Positions 27,924 through 37,039 of a stretch of DNA of 64,000 bases are shown here, piece by piece. The notes under the pieces were generated by a model that saw only the letters and a list, made by a program, of their open reading frames with translations, was not told the DNA's origin and ran no database searches. The position numbers and the translations under genes are program-made. How positions within the stretch are numbered: the first letter of the stretch is position 1; each line of letters begins with the position of its first letter. The stretch comes from HRBIN30 sp964534275 (GTDB lineage Bacteria > Desulfobacterota > Binatia > HRBIN30). The stretch spans positions 66,262 to 130,261 of the forward strand of contig CAZHQG010000007.1 in the NCBI GenBank assembly GCA_964534275.1. The letters are read 5' to 3'.

Positions 27924-28475
27924 GTGATCCAAAGAGAATCTGACGCCATCTTACGCAAGCAGCGGTTTTTGCTGATTCGTTACGTGCTCATTCTTGCGAC
28001 GGGCGCGTTGGCGTTTCTCGAGCTGGGGAAGGACGCGTCGCCTTTACCCCTGGCGGTTCTCATTCTTGTGGCACTGGCCTCGAATATGGTGCTGAGTTCT
28101 GCGCCACCGTTTAGTTTCTTCGACGCTCGCACGCAGGCGCCGGTGCTTGTCGGAGATACGGTGATGATCTCGTTTGCGTTGCTGTTCACGCGGGCCAGCC
28201 AGGAGTCATTTCTGTTTTTCTTTTTCGTGCTCATCATGGCCGCCAAGGTGGAGAACTTTCTTTTACTTGGCGTGGGCGGGGCGCTGATTGGTGTGGCGAG
28301 CTTCTTCATTGCCGATGCGGGACCAAGTATGGTTTCCCCCAGTCTTATGCGGATCCCGTTCTTGTTCGCTACGGCAATTTTCTTTGGCTACGTCGTACTG
28401 CCGGAACGGACCGGAGAAATGGTCCCGCTCGTGCGGCAGGCAAGTGCAGCGGCCCGATTGCGCTCGGCAGCTTGA
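27924..28475 (+). CDS. Integral membrane protein, sensor-like N-terminal module
   Basis: A 183-residue protein with five or six predicted transmembrane helices (starting at about residues 16, 40, 75, 97, 115 and 142), GTG start at 27924. The layout resembles the membrane input module of some histidine kinases, but no kinase or GAF domain follows; the frame stops after a short basic tail. It could be a free-standing sensor or a truncated one. No homologue is recognised with certainty. Confidence 0.65.
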   Translation: MIQRESDAILRKQRFLLIRYVLILATGALAFLELGKDASPLPLAVLILVALASNMVLSSAPPFSFFDARTQAPVLVGDTVMISFALLFTRASQESFLFFFFVLIMAAKVENFLLLGVGGALIGVASFFIADAGPSMVSPSLMRIPFLFATAIFFGYVVLPERTGEMVPLVRQASAAARLRSAA

Positions 28476-28655
28476 GTGTGCGGATTCCTCCTCGTGCCTG
28501 CCCCAGCACACCTGCCGTGATGCCAACCTTCATGGCAGCAGTGCGTTGTGCAAGTCTGGAAGCCACACAAGCGCGGAGTGTCGGTGCAGGTTGAGTGTTC
28601 GCGCTGAGGAGTGTAAAAGGGCGTACCCACGCTAGGAATCGAGGAAGGAGACAAT

Positions 28656-29297
28656 TTGGCGTTTCGCGGACGAGGCCCACGGTTCATTCCCCCCCCGCCT
28701 GACCAACACCGGATCAACCGGTACATTCGTGCTTCACAGGTTCGATTGATCGGGCCCGACGGAACGCAACTTGGAATCGTTCCGATCGAAGAGGCCCTCC
28801 GGCGCGCAGAAGAGGCGCAACTCGACTTGGTCGAAGTTGCACCCAATGCCGACCCACCCGTGTGTCGCATTATGGACTACGGGAAATACAAGTACCAGCA
28901 GCACAAGAAAGAAGCCGAAGCGCGCCGCAAGCAGGCAACCACGACGGTGAAAGAACTACGCCTCGGGTATCGGACCGACGTGGGGGATCTGGAACGGCAA
29001 ATCCAAAAAGGGCGGGAGTTTTTGCTGGAAGGCGACCGGGTGAAATATGTCTTGCGCTTTCGCGGGCGGGAAATGGCATACCAGGAACGGGGGCGCGAGA
29101 AGCTGCAAAAGGTTTGCGACGCGTTAGCGGATATCGCCCAGCCAGAAGGCACGCCGAAAATGGAAGGGCGCATGCTGAGCGTGGTGCTTGCTCCGCAGGC
29201 GAAGAAGAAGGGGAAGAGCGCCGCGTCTACGGCATCCCCGGGAGGAAGTGGGACGGAGCGCTCGCAGACTGCTGAGGGCTCGTCGGGCTCCTCGTAG
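28656..29297 (+). CDS. infC: Translation initiation factor IF-3
   Basis: IF-3 binds the 30S subunit and polices start-codon selection. The 213-residue product has the N-terminal signature INRYIRASQVRLIGPDG, the LDLVEVAPNADPPVCRIMDYGKYKY motif region and the C-terminal EFLLEGDRVKYVLRFRGRE. A low-complexity Ser/Gly/Thr tail of about 30 residues extends past the family end. The start is TTG at 28656 with AAGGAG five bases upstream. A rare start fits the known autoregulation of infC through start-codon discrimination (AUU in E. coli). The usual rpmI-rplT genes do not follow. Confidence 0.95.
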   Translation: MAFRGRGPRFIPPPPDQHRINRYIRASQVRLIGPDGTQLGIVPIEEALRRAEEAQLDLVEVAPNADPPVCRIMDYGKYKYQQHKKEAEARRKQATTTVKELRLGYRTDVGDLERQIQKGREFLLEGDRVKYVLRFRGREMAYQERGREKLQKVCDALADIAQPEGTPKMEGRMLSVVLAPQAKKKGKSAASTASPGGSGTERSQTAEGSSGSS

Positions 29298-29484
29298 TCG
29301 CCCGGGTAGACCGTGTTTGGGCTGCATCTGCAGCGGCGCTCCGCAAGTGGTCAACGGCTGCGGCCCGCTGCGCTGTGGCGTTTGGCGTAGCGAGGCGTCC
29401 CCTTGGAATTGAAAACCTTTGGCTGGCGCTCGCTCGAGGAAGGCCGGACGACAGCGGCGGGGGGCGGAAAAGGGGCCAAGGGTC

Positions 29485-30159
29485 TCAGTGGATTACCGGA
29501 CCAGGCAGAATCATCACTCGATTGCCTCGAACGGCGAGGCGACCAGAGGCCCACAAACGTACCGCGGCAGGATACAGTCTGCGCTCGACGGATTGCACCC
29601 GAGCAGCCAACGTCTCCGGTGTGTCGTCGTCCAGCACGGGAACGCATTCTTGAAAAATGATCGGTCCGTGGTCGTACTGGTCGTCCGCGAAGTGGACGGT
29701 ACAGCCGCTGACTTTGACCCCCGAGGCCAATACTGCGCGGTGCACGTGTACGCCGTAAAACCCTTGGCCACAAAACGAGGGAATGAGTGCGGGGTGAACG
29801 TTCAGGACCCGGAACTGATACCGGCCGCGAAGCTGGAACGGCGACAAAAAGCCGGCCAAAAGCACCAGGTCAATGTCCACGCGATCCAGCACTGCGTGTA
29901 GGGCATCGTTGAAGGCGTCGACCGAAGCGTAATCCTTGCGCGGCACCACTGCGTGAGGCACGCCCGCCCGACGTGCCCGCTCGACGCCAAACGCATCGGG
30001 ACGCGAGGCAACAACCAGCTCGATGCGCGCGTCCAGGTCGCCCCGCGCGATCAAATCCAGGAAATTCTGTAACGTGGTGCCGCTGCCAGAAAGCAGCACC
30101 GCAAGCCGCACCGTGCGGCCACCAGTGCCCGGAACCACGTAGAGTTCGTTTCCCGTCAT
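29485..30159 (-). CDS. purN: Phosphoribosylglycinamide formyltransferase
   Basis: PurN transfers the formyl group from 10-formyl-THF to GAR in purine synthesis. The 224-residue protein has LLSGSGTTLQNFLD, the catalytic region NVHPALIPSFCGQGFYG with the Asn/His pair, and SGCTVHFADDQYDHGPII with the catalytic Asp. An N-terminal extension of about 15 residues precedes the first strand. Its start overlaps the stop of the upstream glycosyltransferase (ATGA). The 187 bp towards infC are convergent and hold nothing I recognise. Confidence 0.94.
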   Translation of the reverse strand: MTGNELYVVPGTGGRTVRLAVLLSGSGTTLQNFLDLIARGDLDARIELVVASRPDAFGVERARRAGVPHAVVPRKDYASVDAFNDALHAVLDRVDIDLVLLAGFLSPFQLRGRYQFRVLNVHPALIPSFCGQGFYGVHVHRAVLASGVKVSGCTVHFADDQYDHGPIIFQECVPVLDDDTPETLAARVQSVERRLYPAAVRLWASGRLAVRGNRVMILPGPVIH

Positions 30160-31091
30160 TCCTCGCTCTCACGAATCTCTAAAACAATTGCCTGCAAGAT
30201 CAGCTCGAAGCCGAGCAAGAAGGGCAGTACGCTCAGCATCACAGTGCCAGTGGGGGCAGGACGTCCGTGGTAAATCGAGAGTACCCAATGCCAGACGCCA
30301 AACGTGAACCCGAACAGCAGGAGGGGCACCCCGAGCAGCCAAAAGACGGCAATCGGAGAAAAATCGCGCAGCACGTACTTTTCCCAGATGCGCTTGCAGA
30401 GCCCCCGAAGGAGTCGAGGGGGAAACGTGAGCAGCACCTTCCAAACCTGCAAGTGCGACTCCTCGTCTCCATACCGTGCCGGAATCGGAATGTCCTTCAC
30501 GCGTACGCCAAGGATGTTCAGATGAATCAGCATGTCGTTTTCGAAGAAGAAATCCTTGGCAATGTGGTCCGTGGGAAGTTTCCGGAAGATGTCTGTTCGA
30601 ATGGCTACAAACCCGTTCTGGGGGTCGAAAATCCGCCAATAACCAGAGGCGAGCTTGGTGAGGAAAGTCAGAAGAACATTGCCAACCAGGCGGACGGTCG
30701 GCATTTGGCGCAAGTGGTCTGTGTGTAAAAACCGATTTGCTTTGCTGTAGCCGTAGCTCCCGTGAACCAGAGGTTCGATCAAGCTCTCGAGGTAGTTTGT
30801 GTCCATTTGGCCGTCGCCGTCCACTTTTACCAAAATGTCTGCGCCGAGCTCTGCGGCATGCGTCATCCCCGCAAGTGTCGCGGCTCCCACGCCGTGCGGC
30901 CCGGGGTTACGGATCACGGTCACGCGGTCACCGCCTGCCGTGCTCGCCACCTGAGCGGTCCCATCGGTGGAGCCATCATCGACGACAACGACGTAGTCGA
31001 CGTACTGCGGTAAGTCGCGGAGCACGGTGGCGATGTGCTCCGCCTCGTTTCGTGCGGGAATCACGGCAGCGATTTTGTGCCCCTCGAACAT
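30156..31091 (-). CDS. Membrane-associated glycosyltransferase family 2
   Basis: A 311-residue polyprenyl-phosphate glycosyltransferase-like protein. The catalytic domain has AAVIPARNEAEHIATVL, VVVDDGSTDGT, GVGAATLAGMTHA and KVDGDGQMD (DxD). Two C-terminal transmembrane helices (about residues 245-268 and 280-302) anchor it. Such enzymes load a sugar onto a lipid carrier for later use outside the membrane. It precedes purN with overlapping codons, although no functional link is evident. Confidence 0.88.
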   Translation of the reverse strand: MFEGHKIAAVIPARNEAEHIATVLRDLPQYVDYVVVVDDGSTDGTAQVASTAGGDRVTVIRNPGPHGVGAATLAGMTHAAELGADILVKVDGDGQMDTNYLESLIEPLVHGSYGYSKANRFLHTDHLRQMPTVRLVGNVLLTFLTKLASGYWRIFDPQNGFVAIRTDIFRKLPTDHIAKDFFFENDMLIHLNILGVRVKDIPIPARYGDEESHLQVWKVLLTFPPRLLRGLCKRIWEKYVLRDFSPIAVFWLLGVPLLLFGFTFGVWHWVLSIYHGRPAPTGTVMLSVLPFLLGFELILQAIVLEIRESEE

Positions 31092-31493
31092 CCGCCGGCG
31101 GCGATTAACGGAAAACCCCCAAACTTTCTAGCGAAGGCGGGCCGGCGTCCATAGACGACCATGAGTGCAATCGCTGGGGTTTGTGCGGGCTTGCCTCCTG
31201 CGGCGATGTTTTCGTGCTACTTCGCGTGAGAGCGACTCGGAAGCTCCAGGTGCGGTTGATGCGAACGGCTTTGCGAGGCGGAGCCCCTCCAACAACGCAC
31301 ACGCAGTGGGTCGCGCCAACGCCCGGCTCCGCGTTGCCTTGTAGAGGCTAGAGTTGCACGGTTCGCGTACAGCTCGGAACCGTTCGGAACTGAAAAGCGG
31401 CTGTAAGGCACCGTCTTCCGCCCGCCCCGCGTTGCGCGGACAAGATACAAGTTTTAAAGAGACGTCGGTTTTCGGACGAAAAGGAGGGCTGCG
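31092..31493 (+). other. Intergenic region upstream of the di-iron protein
   Basis: 402 bases between divergent genes. No coding frame is convincing. It ends in a good ribosome site (AAGGAGG, six bases before the ATG at 31494). The AT-richer patch at about 31440-31460 (ACAAGTTTTAAAG) is the likeliest promoter area, but no hexamer pair is good enough to call. Confidence 0.45.
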
Positions 31494-32585
31494 ATGTATC
31501 GAGCGATCGAATTGCCACCATGTGGGCCGCGTGAGTCGATTCCAACGAAGTTCGACACCATCTTCGATTGGGGGTACGAGTTTCGCCGCGAAGAGTTGGT
31601 GCGACTCTACGAAAAAGGCAAGCGGCTACAGTGGAATGCGACCACGGACATCGACTGGTCGATCGACGTCGACCCGGAGCGTTTGCGCCAGGAAAACATC
31701 GATGCGTTCGATGCGGTCCTCAATCCTCCGCAAAAACTCGATGTTGCGACCCGGCGCAAACTGAAGCATCACATGGATGCGTGGATGCTCTCCCAGTTCA
31801 TGCATGGAGAACAAGGTGCGTTGGTGGCCACGGCGCAGCTGGTCAGTGCAGTGCCGTTTACGGAAGCGAAGTTCTACGCTGCGAATCAGGTAGCCGACGA
31901 AGCACGCCATGTGGAAGTGTACCGGCGCTACCTCACCGAAAAGCTGGGTCTGAGCTACCCGGTGAACCCACACTTGCATACGTTGTTGGAGCAAATCATC
32001 CGGGAATCGCGCTGGGACATGGTGTACCTCGGCATGCAAATTATGGTCGAGGGATTGGCGCTTGCCGCCTTTGGGCTGATGCGGTTTATCCAGCCGGACG
32101 AGCCGCTCATTCAGCAAATCACGGCGTACGTCATGCGTGACGAGGCTCGCCATGTGGCGTTCGGGGTTCTCTCTTTAGAGGACCTCTACACCAAAGAAAT
32201 GTCGTCTACCGAGCTCAAGGAGCGGGAAGAGTTTGTCATCGAGGCAACGGTGCTCATGCGTGATCGGCTGCTGATGGGAGAGGTGTGGGAGCGCATCGGG
32301 CTCGATCCGAAGATTTGGCTCCCATGGTCGCTGAGCACGCCCTTCATGGTGGGCTTTCGGCAAATCTTGTTTTCCAAAATCGTTCCCAACTTGAAGCGGT
32401 TGGGCCTGCTAACCCCTCGGGTGCGAGAAAAGTTCCAGGAGCTTGGCATCTTGGGATACGAGTCGATGCCAGATTCGACTCAGGAGGAGGAAACGGCGGT
32501 TCCCCCAGCATTGCTGCAGTTTTTCTTCCAGCTCCAGGCCGCCGGTGCCAACCTCACTCCGCCAACGCCCGTGTCGCACCAGTAA
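31494..32585 (+). CDS. Ferritin-like di-iron carboxylate protein
   Basis: A 363-residue helical protein with two copies of the DEARHV iron-binding motif (ADEARHVEVYRR at about 135-146; RDEARHVAFG at about 219-228), each ExxH, plus upstream glutamates (HGEQGAL, VEGLAL) that complete a two-iron site. It resembles the ferritin-like/R2-like oxygenase superfamily, in the group close to AurF-type N-oxygenases. The substrate is unknown. AAGGAGG lies just ahead of the ATG. The last 32 bases overlap a convergent gene. Confidence 0.85.
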   Translation: MYRAIELPPCGPRESIPTKFDTIFDWGYEFRREELVRLYEKGKRLQWNATTDIDWSIDVDPERLRQENIDAFDAVLNPPQKLDVATRRKLKHHMDAWMLSQFMHGEQGALVATAQLVSAVPFTEAKFYAANQVADEARHVEVYRRYLTEKLGLSYPVNPHLHTLLEQIIRESRWDMVYLGMQIMVEGLALAAFGLMRFIQPDEPLIQQITAYVMRDEARHVAFGVLSLEDLYTKEMSSTELKEREEFVIEATVLMRDRLLMGEVWERIGLDPKIWLPWSLSTPFMVGFRQILFSKIVPNLKRLGLLTPRVREKFQELGILGYESMPDSTQEEETAVPPALLQFFFQLQAAGANLTPPTPVSHQ

Positions 32586-33198
32586 GGTGCTGCAACAGGC
32601 TTCGCAGCGCAGGGTCTTCGCTTCGCTGGGCAGCACTGCGGAGACGCTGAAGCTCCGCCTCAGGAAGCCGTCCTGAGAGCTGAGCGAGGTGCGCGATCGC
32701 AATGGCTGCGTGGTACTGCCACTCGTGCGATTGGGTTTCGAGCAATCTAAGGAAGGCGGCGCGATAGCGGGTGTCGGCAGGGCGTCCGCGTAGGTGCCAA
32801 AGTGTGCGCAGCGCGGCGTGAACACGCTGCTGGTCTTGACGGAGGAGGGGAAAAAGTATGCCTGCAGGTGCTCGATCCCGCCACGAGGACCCACGCCGTT
32901 CGACGAAAAACACGTACCGCTGACCCTCGAGAGGCGTCGTTTGCACCCGCAGACGCAACCGAGGTGGCATCTCGATGCCACACCACGAGATAGGATCCAG
33001 GAGCACGACCACGCCACCTCCTCGTTCATCAGCCTCCGTGTTGCCTGTCCGCCCGGCCACCACGCAGTCGCTGGCGCGAAGGAGATCCAGTAACACCGGT
33101 TGTAGCGCGGAAATGTGCGCGTACGCGAGCGCCGGCGCCAATCCAAGGAGCAGCGCGACGGTTAAGAGCCGGAGCCAAGAGCAAACGTTCTGCGACAT
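32554..33198 (-). CDS. Exported hypothetical protein
   Basis: A 214-residue protein with a clean Sec signal peptide (LLTVALLLGLAPALAYA, cleavage near residue 27). The mature part has an N-terminal beta region and a helical C-terminus (about residues 125-205) with HEAT-like spacing. No family is recognised. Its start overlaps the end of the ceramidase-like gene by 37 bases, so the two are probably co-translated. Its end overlaps the convergent di-iron gene. Confidence 0.7.
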   Translation of the reverse strand: MSQNVCSWLRLLTVALLLGLAPALAYAHISALQPVLLDLLRASDCVVAGRTGNTEADERGGGVVVLLDPISWCGIEMPPRLRLRVQTTPLEGQRYVFFVERRGSSWRDRAPAGILFPLLRQDQQRVHAALRTLWHLRGRPADTRYRAAFLRLLETQSHEWQYHAAIAIAHLAQLSGRLPEAELQRLRSAAQRSEDPALRSLLQHLTGATRALAE

Positions 33199-34925
33199 GC
33201 GGCGTTGGCCTTCATTTCGTCCGTGAATCCCAGCAAATTCAGAACGGTGCAGTTCACAGCCGCGGCGATGTCGATCCCGACGGACAAGCTTTCGTGGTAG
33301 TGGGAAGGAACACGCCGACCAGGGAAGTTCGGATCGTAGGACTGTCCCTGACAGGGGTCGCGAGCTTCTTCGTCGATCGACGGCGCCGGGTAAAAGTCGT
33401 AACCCGGAACAACGTAACCAAGCTCGTCAGGCGACAGGCCAAGAAAAATCCGGTAGGGTGCTCTGAGGTAATTCACCAGGGCAGGTTCGAAGGGTGCACC
33501 GGTGTGCGCTTGGGGACAGTCGCGGCGGTGGTGCGTTTCCACGCCGTACACGAGTTCGGGAAACACCTCGCCCGGAAGGGTCACGATTTGCACTTGAGGC
33601 CGAGCTTGGTGGTCGAGGAGCTGGAGCACTTGTTGCTCCATAGGCACGCAGATCCCTGTTCCTGGGGGACAGTGATCTTGGCGAAAGATTTCTTCATCGA
33701 GATCAAGCAAACCAATTTGGTTTGCGAAGAAGAAGAGAGCATTGGAGCCAGCCAAGTAGTAACGAGTTTGCCGCAGGTCGAGTGACGTCACTTCGACGTC
33801 TTGGCCTTGATTGCGGAGGGCGCGGACAGCTGCGTCCCCGACAACCTCGCCGATGCGCTGCGTCCGTGCAAAGCTGAGGTCGTCGCGTCGATCGAACTCA
33901 TTGCCGCCGGTACCCCGAGGGTCGGCGTTGCCCACACAGGTGTCGCCAACGATTTCCACCGCACCGAGGTCGCCAGAGAAATACACGGCAGTACCCCCAA
34001 GAGCCTGTTCTACTCGCGCGCGAATGAATCCGGGAAAGTCGGAGCTTACGTAGAGGTTGCGATCCTCTAACGACTCCGGGTGCGTGTTCCAATTGATCAG
34101 GGTGGCCACCGTGCTGTTGTCCTCCGCGACAAACTGCAGGATGCGGAGTTCGTCGTCGAAAAACCAAGGCGGGCGACAGCGTGTGCGCACCTGTAGCCCG
34201 CGCAGGTCAAGGTCGAGTCGGGGATTGGTCACCGCCGCTCGCACCCGTACGGGGCGCATCGATTCTGGGCGCGCCGCCTGCTGGATTGCGCGGGCCACCT
34301 GGCGGTCGACGAACTGCAAGTACAGTGGAAACTTCCCATCGCGGAACGCCTCGGCCCCCCACAAACCGAGGGCGTCCGGCGCCTCGTGATTGTGCGTACT
34401 GGAATACAGGAACGCATCGATTCCGAGGCTCGGATCGACTAGGGCTTCAGCGTGCGCAAATCCGTAGTACCTGCCGTGCTTGAGAGTGCCAACGAGGTCC
34501 ACGCTGACTAACGCCACCTTCGTGTCGCCGGCTTCTAGCACCAGGGCTCGGGCCCAAATGTCATCGTGGCACCCGAGAGCAATGCGATTGCTGCCGAAAC
34601 CGGCCAGGAAGATGCCGTCGTACTTTGTGCGAGAACTCGCATCGAGCTCCGAGTTGCGAGGATCGTTCACGTAAAGCTCACCGAGGTCCCAGCGTCCGTT
34701 CCCGTTTTTGTCTTCGAACGTTTCCCCCCAAACACCGGTGGCGGTGATAGGACCATCCCAGTCGGGATGTTCGCCGCAGGGGGTGATCGGGACGGCTGCG
34801 ACGCCGACGCGTAAAGGAGGCGTTGTTTGTAAGGGTCGCGTCGGTTCGCCGTCGTCACCGCACGCAGTGAGGAGCAAGGGAAACAGAGGCAGGAACGACA
34901 GTATTTTCGCTCGGATGGCGCCCAT
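33162..34925 (-). CDS. Neutral/alkaline ceramidase-like lipoprotein
   Basis: A 587-residue lipoprotein (LSFLPLFPLLLTACG) with the fold of the N-terminal domain of neutral ceramidases. Supporting motifs are GVAAVPITP at the mature N-terminus, a Ca-binding-like loop DKNGNGRWDLGE, LVSVDLVG, YSSTHNHEAPD (metal-binding His pair), LINWNTHPES and YFSGDLGA. In known enzymes these His residues bind the catalytic zinc. Ceramide itself need not be the substrate. The start is the ATG at 34925. It is followed by an overlapping exported protein gene. Confidence 0.82.
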   Translation of the reverse strand: MGAIRAKILSFLPLFPLLLTACGDDGEPTRPLQTTPPLRVGVAAVPITPCGEHPDWDGPITATGVWGETFEDKNGNGRWDLGELYVNDPRNSELDASSRTKYDGIFLAGFGSNRIALGCHDDIWARALVLEAGDTKVALVSVDLVGTLKHGRYYGFAHAEALVDPSLGIDAFLYSSTHNHEAPDALGLWGAEAFRDGKFPLYLQFVDRQVARAIQQAARPESMRPVRVRAAVTNPRLDLDLRGLQVRTRCRPPWFFDDELRILQFVAEDNSTVATLINWNTHPESLEDRNLYVSSDFPGFIRARVEQALGGTAVYFSGDLGAVEIVGDTCVGNADPRGTGGNEFDRRDDLSFARTQRIGEVVGDAAVRALRNQGQDVEVTSLDLRQTRYYLAGSNALFFFANQIGLLDLDEEIFRQDHCPPGTGICVPMEQQVLQLLDHQARPQVQIVTLPGEVFPELVYGVETHHRRDCPQAHTGAPFEPALVNYLRAPYRIFLGLSPDELGYVVPGYDFYPAPSIDEEARDPCQGQSYDPNFPGRRVPSHYHESLSVGIDIAAAVNCTVLNLLGFTDEMKANAACRRTFALGSGS

Positions 34926-35161
34926 ACGCGCGACGACTACTCGACGTGGCGCGGCCAAGTCAACTGCATCGGGTTTGCCACCGCGCGCTCGTAAGCACCA
35001 AAAACCAGTGGGGACCACGGGCCGGAGACCCTTGGGAATGATCTAGGCGAACAAACTCTCCGCCTCTTCTGTTCTCATACTGGGTGTTTGGTTTGGATGG
35101 ACTCGCCCTGGCTTTGCCGGTGGCTTTTCTTTTCCAGGATGTGCGTGTAATTGCAGCACCG

Positions 35162-35584
35162 ATGGCTGAGTTGTGTAACGCATGCGGCGCCTGTTGTCGG
35201 GTCATTTACGTCGACCAATCCCCCGAAGAGATTCGTGCGATTGCGCAGCTGACGCGCGTATTGGGAATTCCGTCGGACATGCAATTCGCTGCGGAGCACT
35301 GGCGGCCGCTAACGCGTGAAGAAGCGATGGTTCGAAATCCCTTCTACACTCGCCAACTTCCCGCCGATGCTCATTTGTACACCTGCGATCAATTAGGCGA
35401 AGATGGGCGCTGCCAGGCGTACGAAATTCGGCCGTTGGTGTGTCGCGGTTACCCTTGGTATGGCGCGAAACCTGAAGCAATTCCTTTGGCGGACCCAGAA
35501 TGCGGCTACAAAGCGGAGCTCCCCGCGGCTCCGAGCGACAATGCCGGGAGGAAGGCCAAACGAAGGCATGCCCCCGACGCGTGA
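35162..35584 (+). CDS. YkgJ-family cysteine cluster protein
   Basis: A 140-residue protein with the Cys cluster of the YkgJ/CxxCxxCC family: CNACGACCR at the N-terminus and CRGYPW after DGRCQAYEIRPLVC. The cysteines probably bind a metal or Fe-S cluster; the function is unsettled. The ATG at 35162 places the cluster near the N-terminus as usual. It ends 3 bp from the convergent small gene. Confidence 0.85.
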   Translation: MAELCNACGACCRVIYVDQSPEEIRAIAQLTRVLGIPSDMQFAAEHWRPLTREEAMVRNPFYTRQLPADAHLYTCDQLGEDGRCQAYEIRPLVCRGYPWYGAKPEAIPLADPECGYKAELPAAPSDNAGRKAKRRHAPDA

Positions 35585-35587
35585 AAC

Positions 35588-35803
35588 TTATACACGGCGG
35601 TTTGGAGGGGGCTCCAAAACATCTTCACCCCGCAGATCGGTGAGCAGCCGAGCCGCTTCGTGACGCACTTCGACGAGTTTCGGGTGTTGGAGGATCCATT
35701 CGAGCAAGACTTCCACGCGCCGAATCCAAAGTTCGGCTTCCTCGGCAGCTTGCCGGTCAGGCACGTGCTCCAAAGCTTGCTCTAAGGTGCGGTTCACTGA
35801 CAT
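35588..35803 (-). CDS. Small conserved-looking hypothetical protein
   Basis: A 71-residue acidic helical protein (LEQALEHV, EEAELWIRRVEVLLEWIL, EVRHEAARLLTDL), with no signal or metal motif. Its coding frame fits tightly between its neighbours. Function unknown. Confidence 0.55.
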   Translation of the reverse strand: MSVNRTLEQALEHVPDRQAAEEAELWIRRVEVLLEWILQHPKLVEVRHEAARLLTDLRGEDVLEPPPNRRV

Positions 35804-35945
35804 GTTTCTGCATTGCCCTCGTGTCGCGGAGTACTCGCTTTTTCAGGTTTGCGGGAAGCATTCCTTCAATAAAAGACCGGCGAGGTCGTCAAGGGTGGAG
35901 TTCTACCTGACAGGCTGGGCGGCGCGCGGCATTTTGAGGTTTGCG

Positions 35946-36458
35946 ATGGTCTCGCTGTGGGCGGTGATTCTGAGCGTACTTCTTGCGGCTTGTGGCGCCC
36001 AAATGCCTAACAGCCTAAACCTCCCCGAGGTGCGCGAGGTGCGGATTGCCGAAGCGCAAAACGGAGTGGGGATCGGAGAGCGGGTACGCTGGGGCGGAAC
36101 GATTTCTACGGTGGTCGTCCGGCAGGACGAAACGTGCATGCAAATCGTGGCGCGGCCGCTCGATGAGCGAGCTCGCCCCCGGCTGGTAGACCGCAGCGAC
36201 GGGCGATTTTGGGCATGCAGCCAAGGATTTTTAGACCCCGAGATCTATGCTCGCGGTCGATCGGTCACGGTCGTCGGGCGGTTGACGGAGGTGCGGGAGG
36301 AAAGGATTGGCGAGCGCCCATATCGTTTCCCGGTTGTCCGAGTCGAGCAATTGGTGTTGTGGCCGCGATCGGCACGGACCCAGGTGCGCTACATCACTCC
36401 TGGTTGGTACTGGTGGGATCCCTGGTTCTGGGGACCACCGTACGTGCGCCCTCGATAG
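35946..36458 (+). CDS. Slp-family outer membrane lipoprotein
   Basis: A 170-residue lipoprotein (LWAVILSVLLAACG, lipobox LAAC). The mature part matches the Slp (starvation lipoprotein) family: GERVRWGGTISTVV, CMQIVARPLD and FWACSQGFLDPEIYARGRSVTVVGRL. It ends in an aromatic tail (WYWWDPWFWGPP). Slp proteins sit in the outer membrane, supporting a diderm host. The ATG at 35946 directly precedes the signal sequence. Confidence 0.85.
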   Translation: MVSLWAVILSVLLAACGAQMPNSLNLPEVREVRIAEAQNGVGIGERVRWGGTISTVVVRQDETCMQIVARPLDERARPRLVDRSDGRFWACSQGFLDPEIYARGRSVTVVGRLTEVREERIGERPYRFPVVRVEQLVLWPRSARTQVRYITPGWYWWDPWFWGPPYVRPR

Positions 36459-36677
36459 GTCGGAGCGCTCCCCTCGTTTTGCGAGCCCAGGTAGCAGACG
36501 GAGTGCGGCTCCGAACATCTGGGCCGGACAGACCGTGCAACCGGTTCGAGCCGCAATCACGCCCGCGGTCGGTCGCCGGTAGGTTCGAATCCGCCGGGAA
36601 CGTGTTTGCGCAGTAGGTTTTCCGGCTGCAACAGATTCGTCAGGGGTTTTGGAGGAACCGCAAAGGAGCGTGGCCTG

Positions 36678-37016
36678 TCAAACCCCGGCACGCGGCGGCG
36701 TTTTTTTGCGCTGCGAAGTGCGTTCGGTTCTCTGCACGGGCTTCCCTGTCGCGGCTGCAATGGCCGACAGAACGTCGCTTGCCGGATGCACGCGCATGCG
36801 GAGCGTGGGGCCGTAATGCAAAACGAACGAGTTCACTGCTTCGACCGAGTCCGCCTCGAAAATCGCGATGCCCCGGAACGCTGGCTGGTGATCGGGCCAC
36901 ACATACTCGCCGAGAAAACGGAACCCTTCGGGCATGTGCTCGGACCACTCGAGGCGTTTAGCAATTGCAGCGTCAAGATCCTCCCAAGTGAGCTCGTACT
37001 CGGCAACGAACAGCAT
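36678..37016 (-). CDS. DUF3303-like small protein
   Basis: A 112-residue soluble protein with the dimeric alpha/beta-barrel look of the DUF3303 family: MLFVAEYEL, FRFLGEYVWPDHQPAFRGIAIFEAD. A basic C-terminal tail follows. GAGGAG lies six bases ahead of the ATG at 37016, which overrides a longer in-frame extension. It is probably in the same transcript as the PHA-synthase-like gene further downstream on that strand or its own. Function unknown. Confidence 0.75.
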   Translation of the reverse strand: MLFVAEYELTWEDLDAAIAKRLEWSEHMPEGFRFLGEYVWPDHQPAFRGIAIFEADSVEAVNSFVLHYGPTLRMRVHPASDVLSAIAAATGKPVQRTERTSQRKKTPPRAGV

Positions 37017-37039
37017 TGTGTCTCCTCGGATGAACTGGA

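Noticed and set aside
36541..36612. tRNA-like T-loop motif GGTTCGAATCC at 36582-36592.
   Set aside because: The T-stem pairs at only 3 of 5 positions and no matching 5' acceptor strand or anticodon arm is found within 100 bases upstream, so this is not called a tRNA or att remnant.
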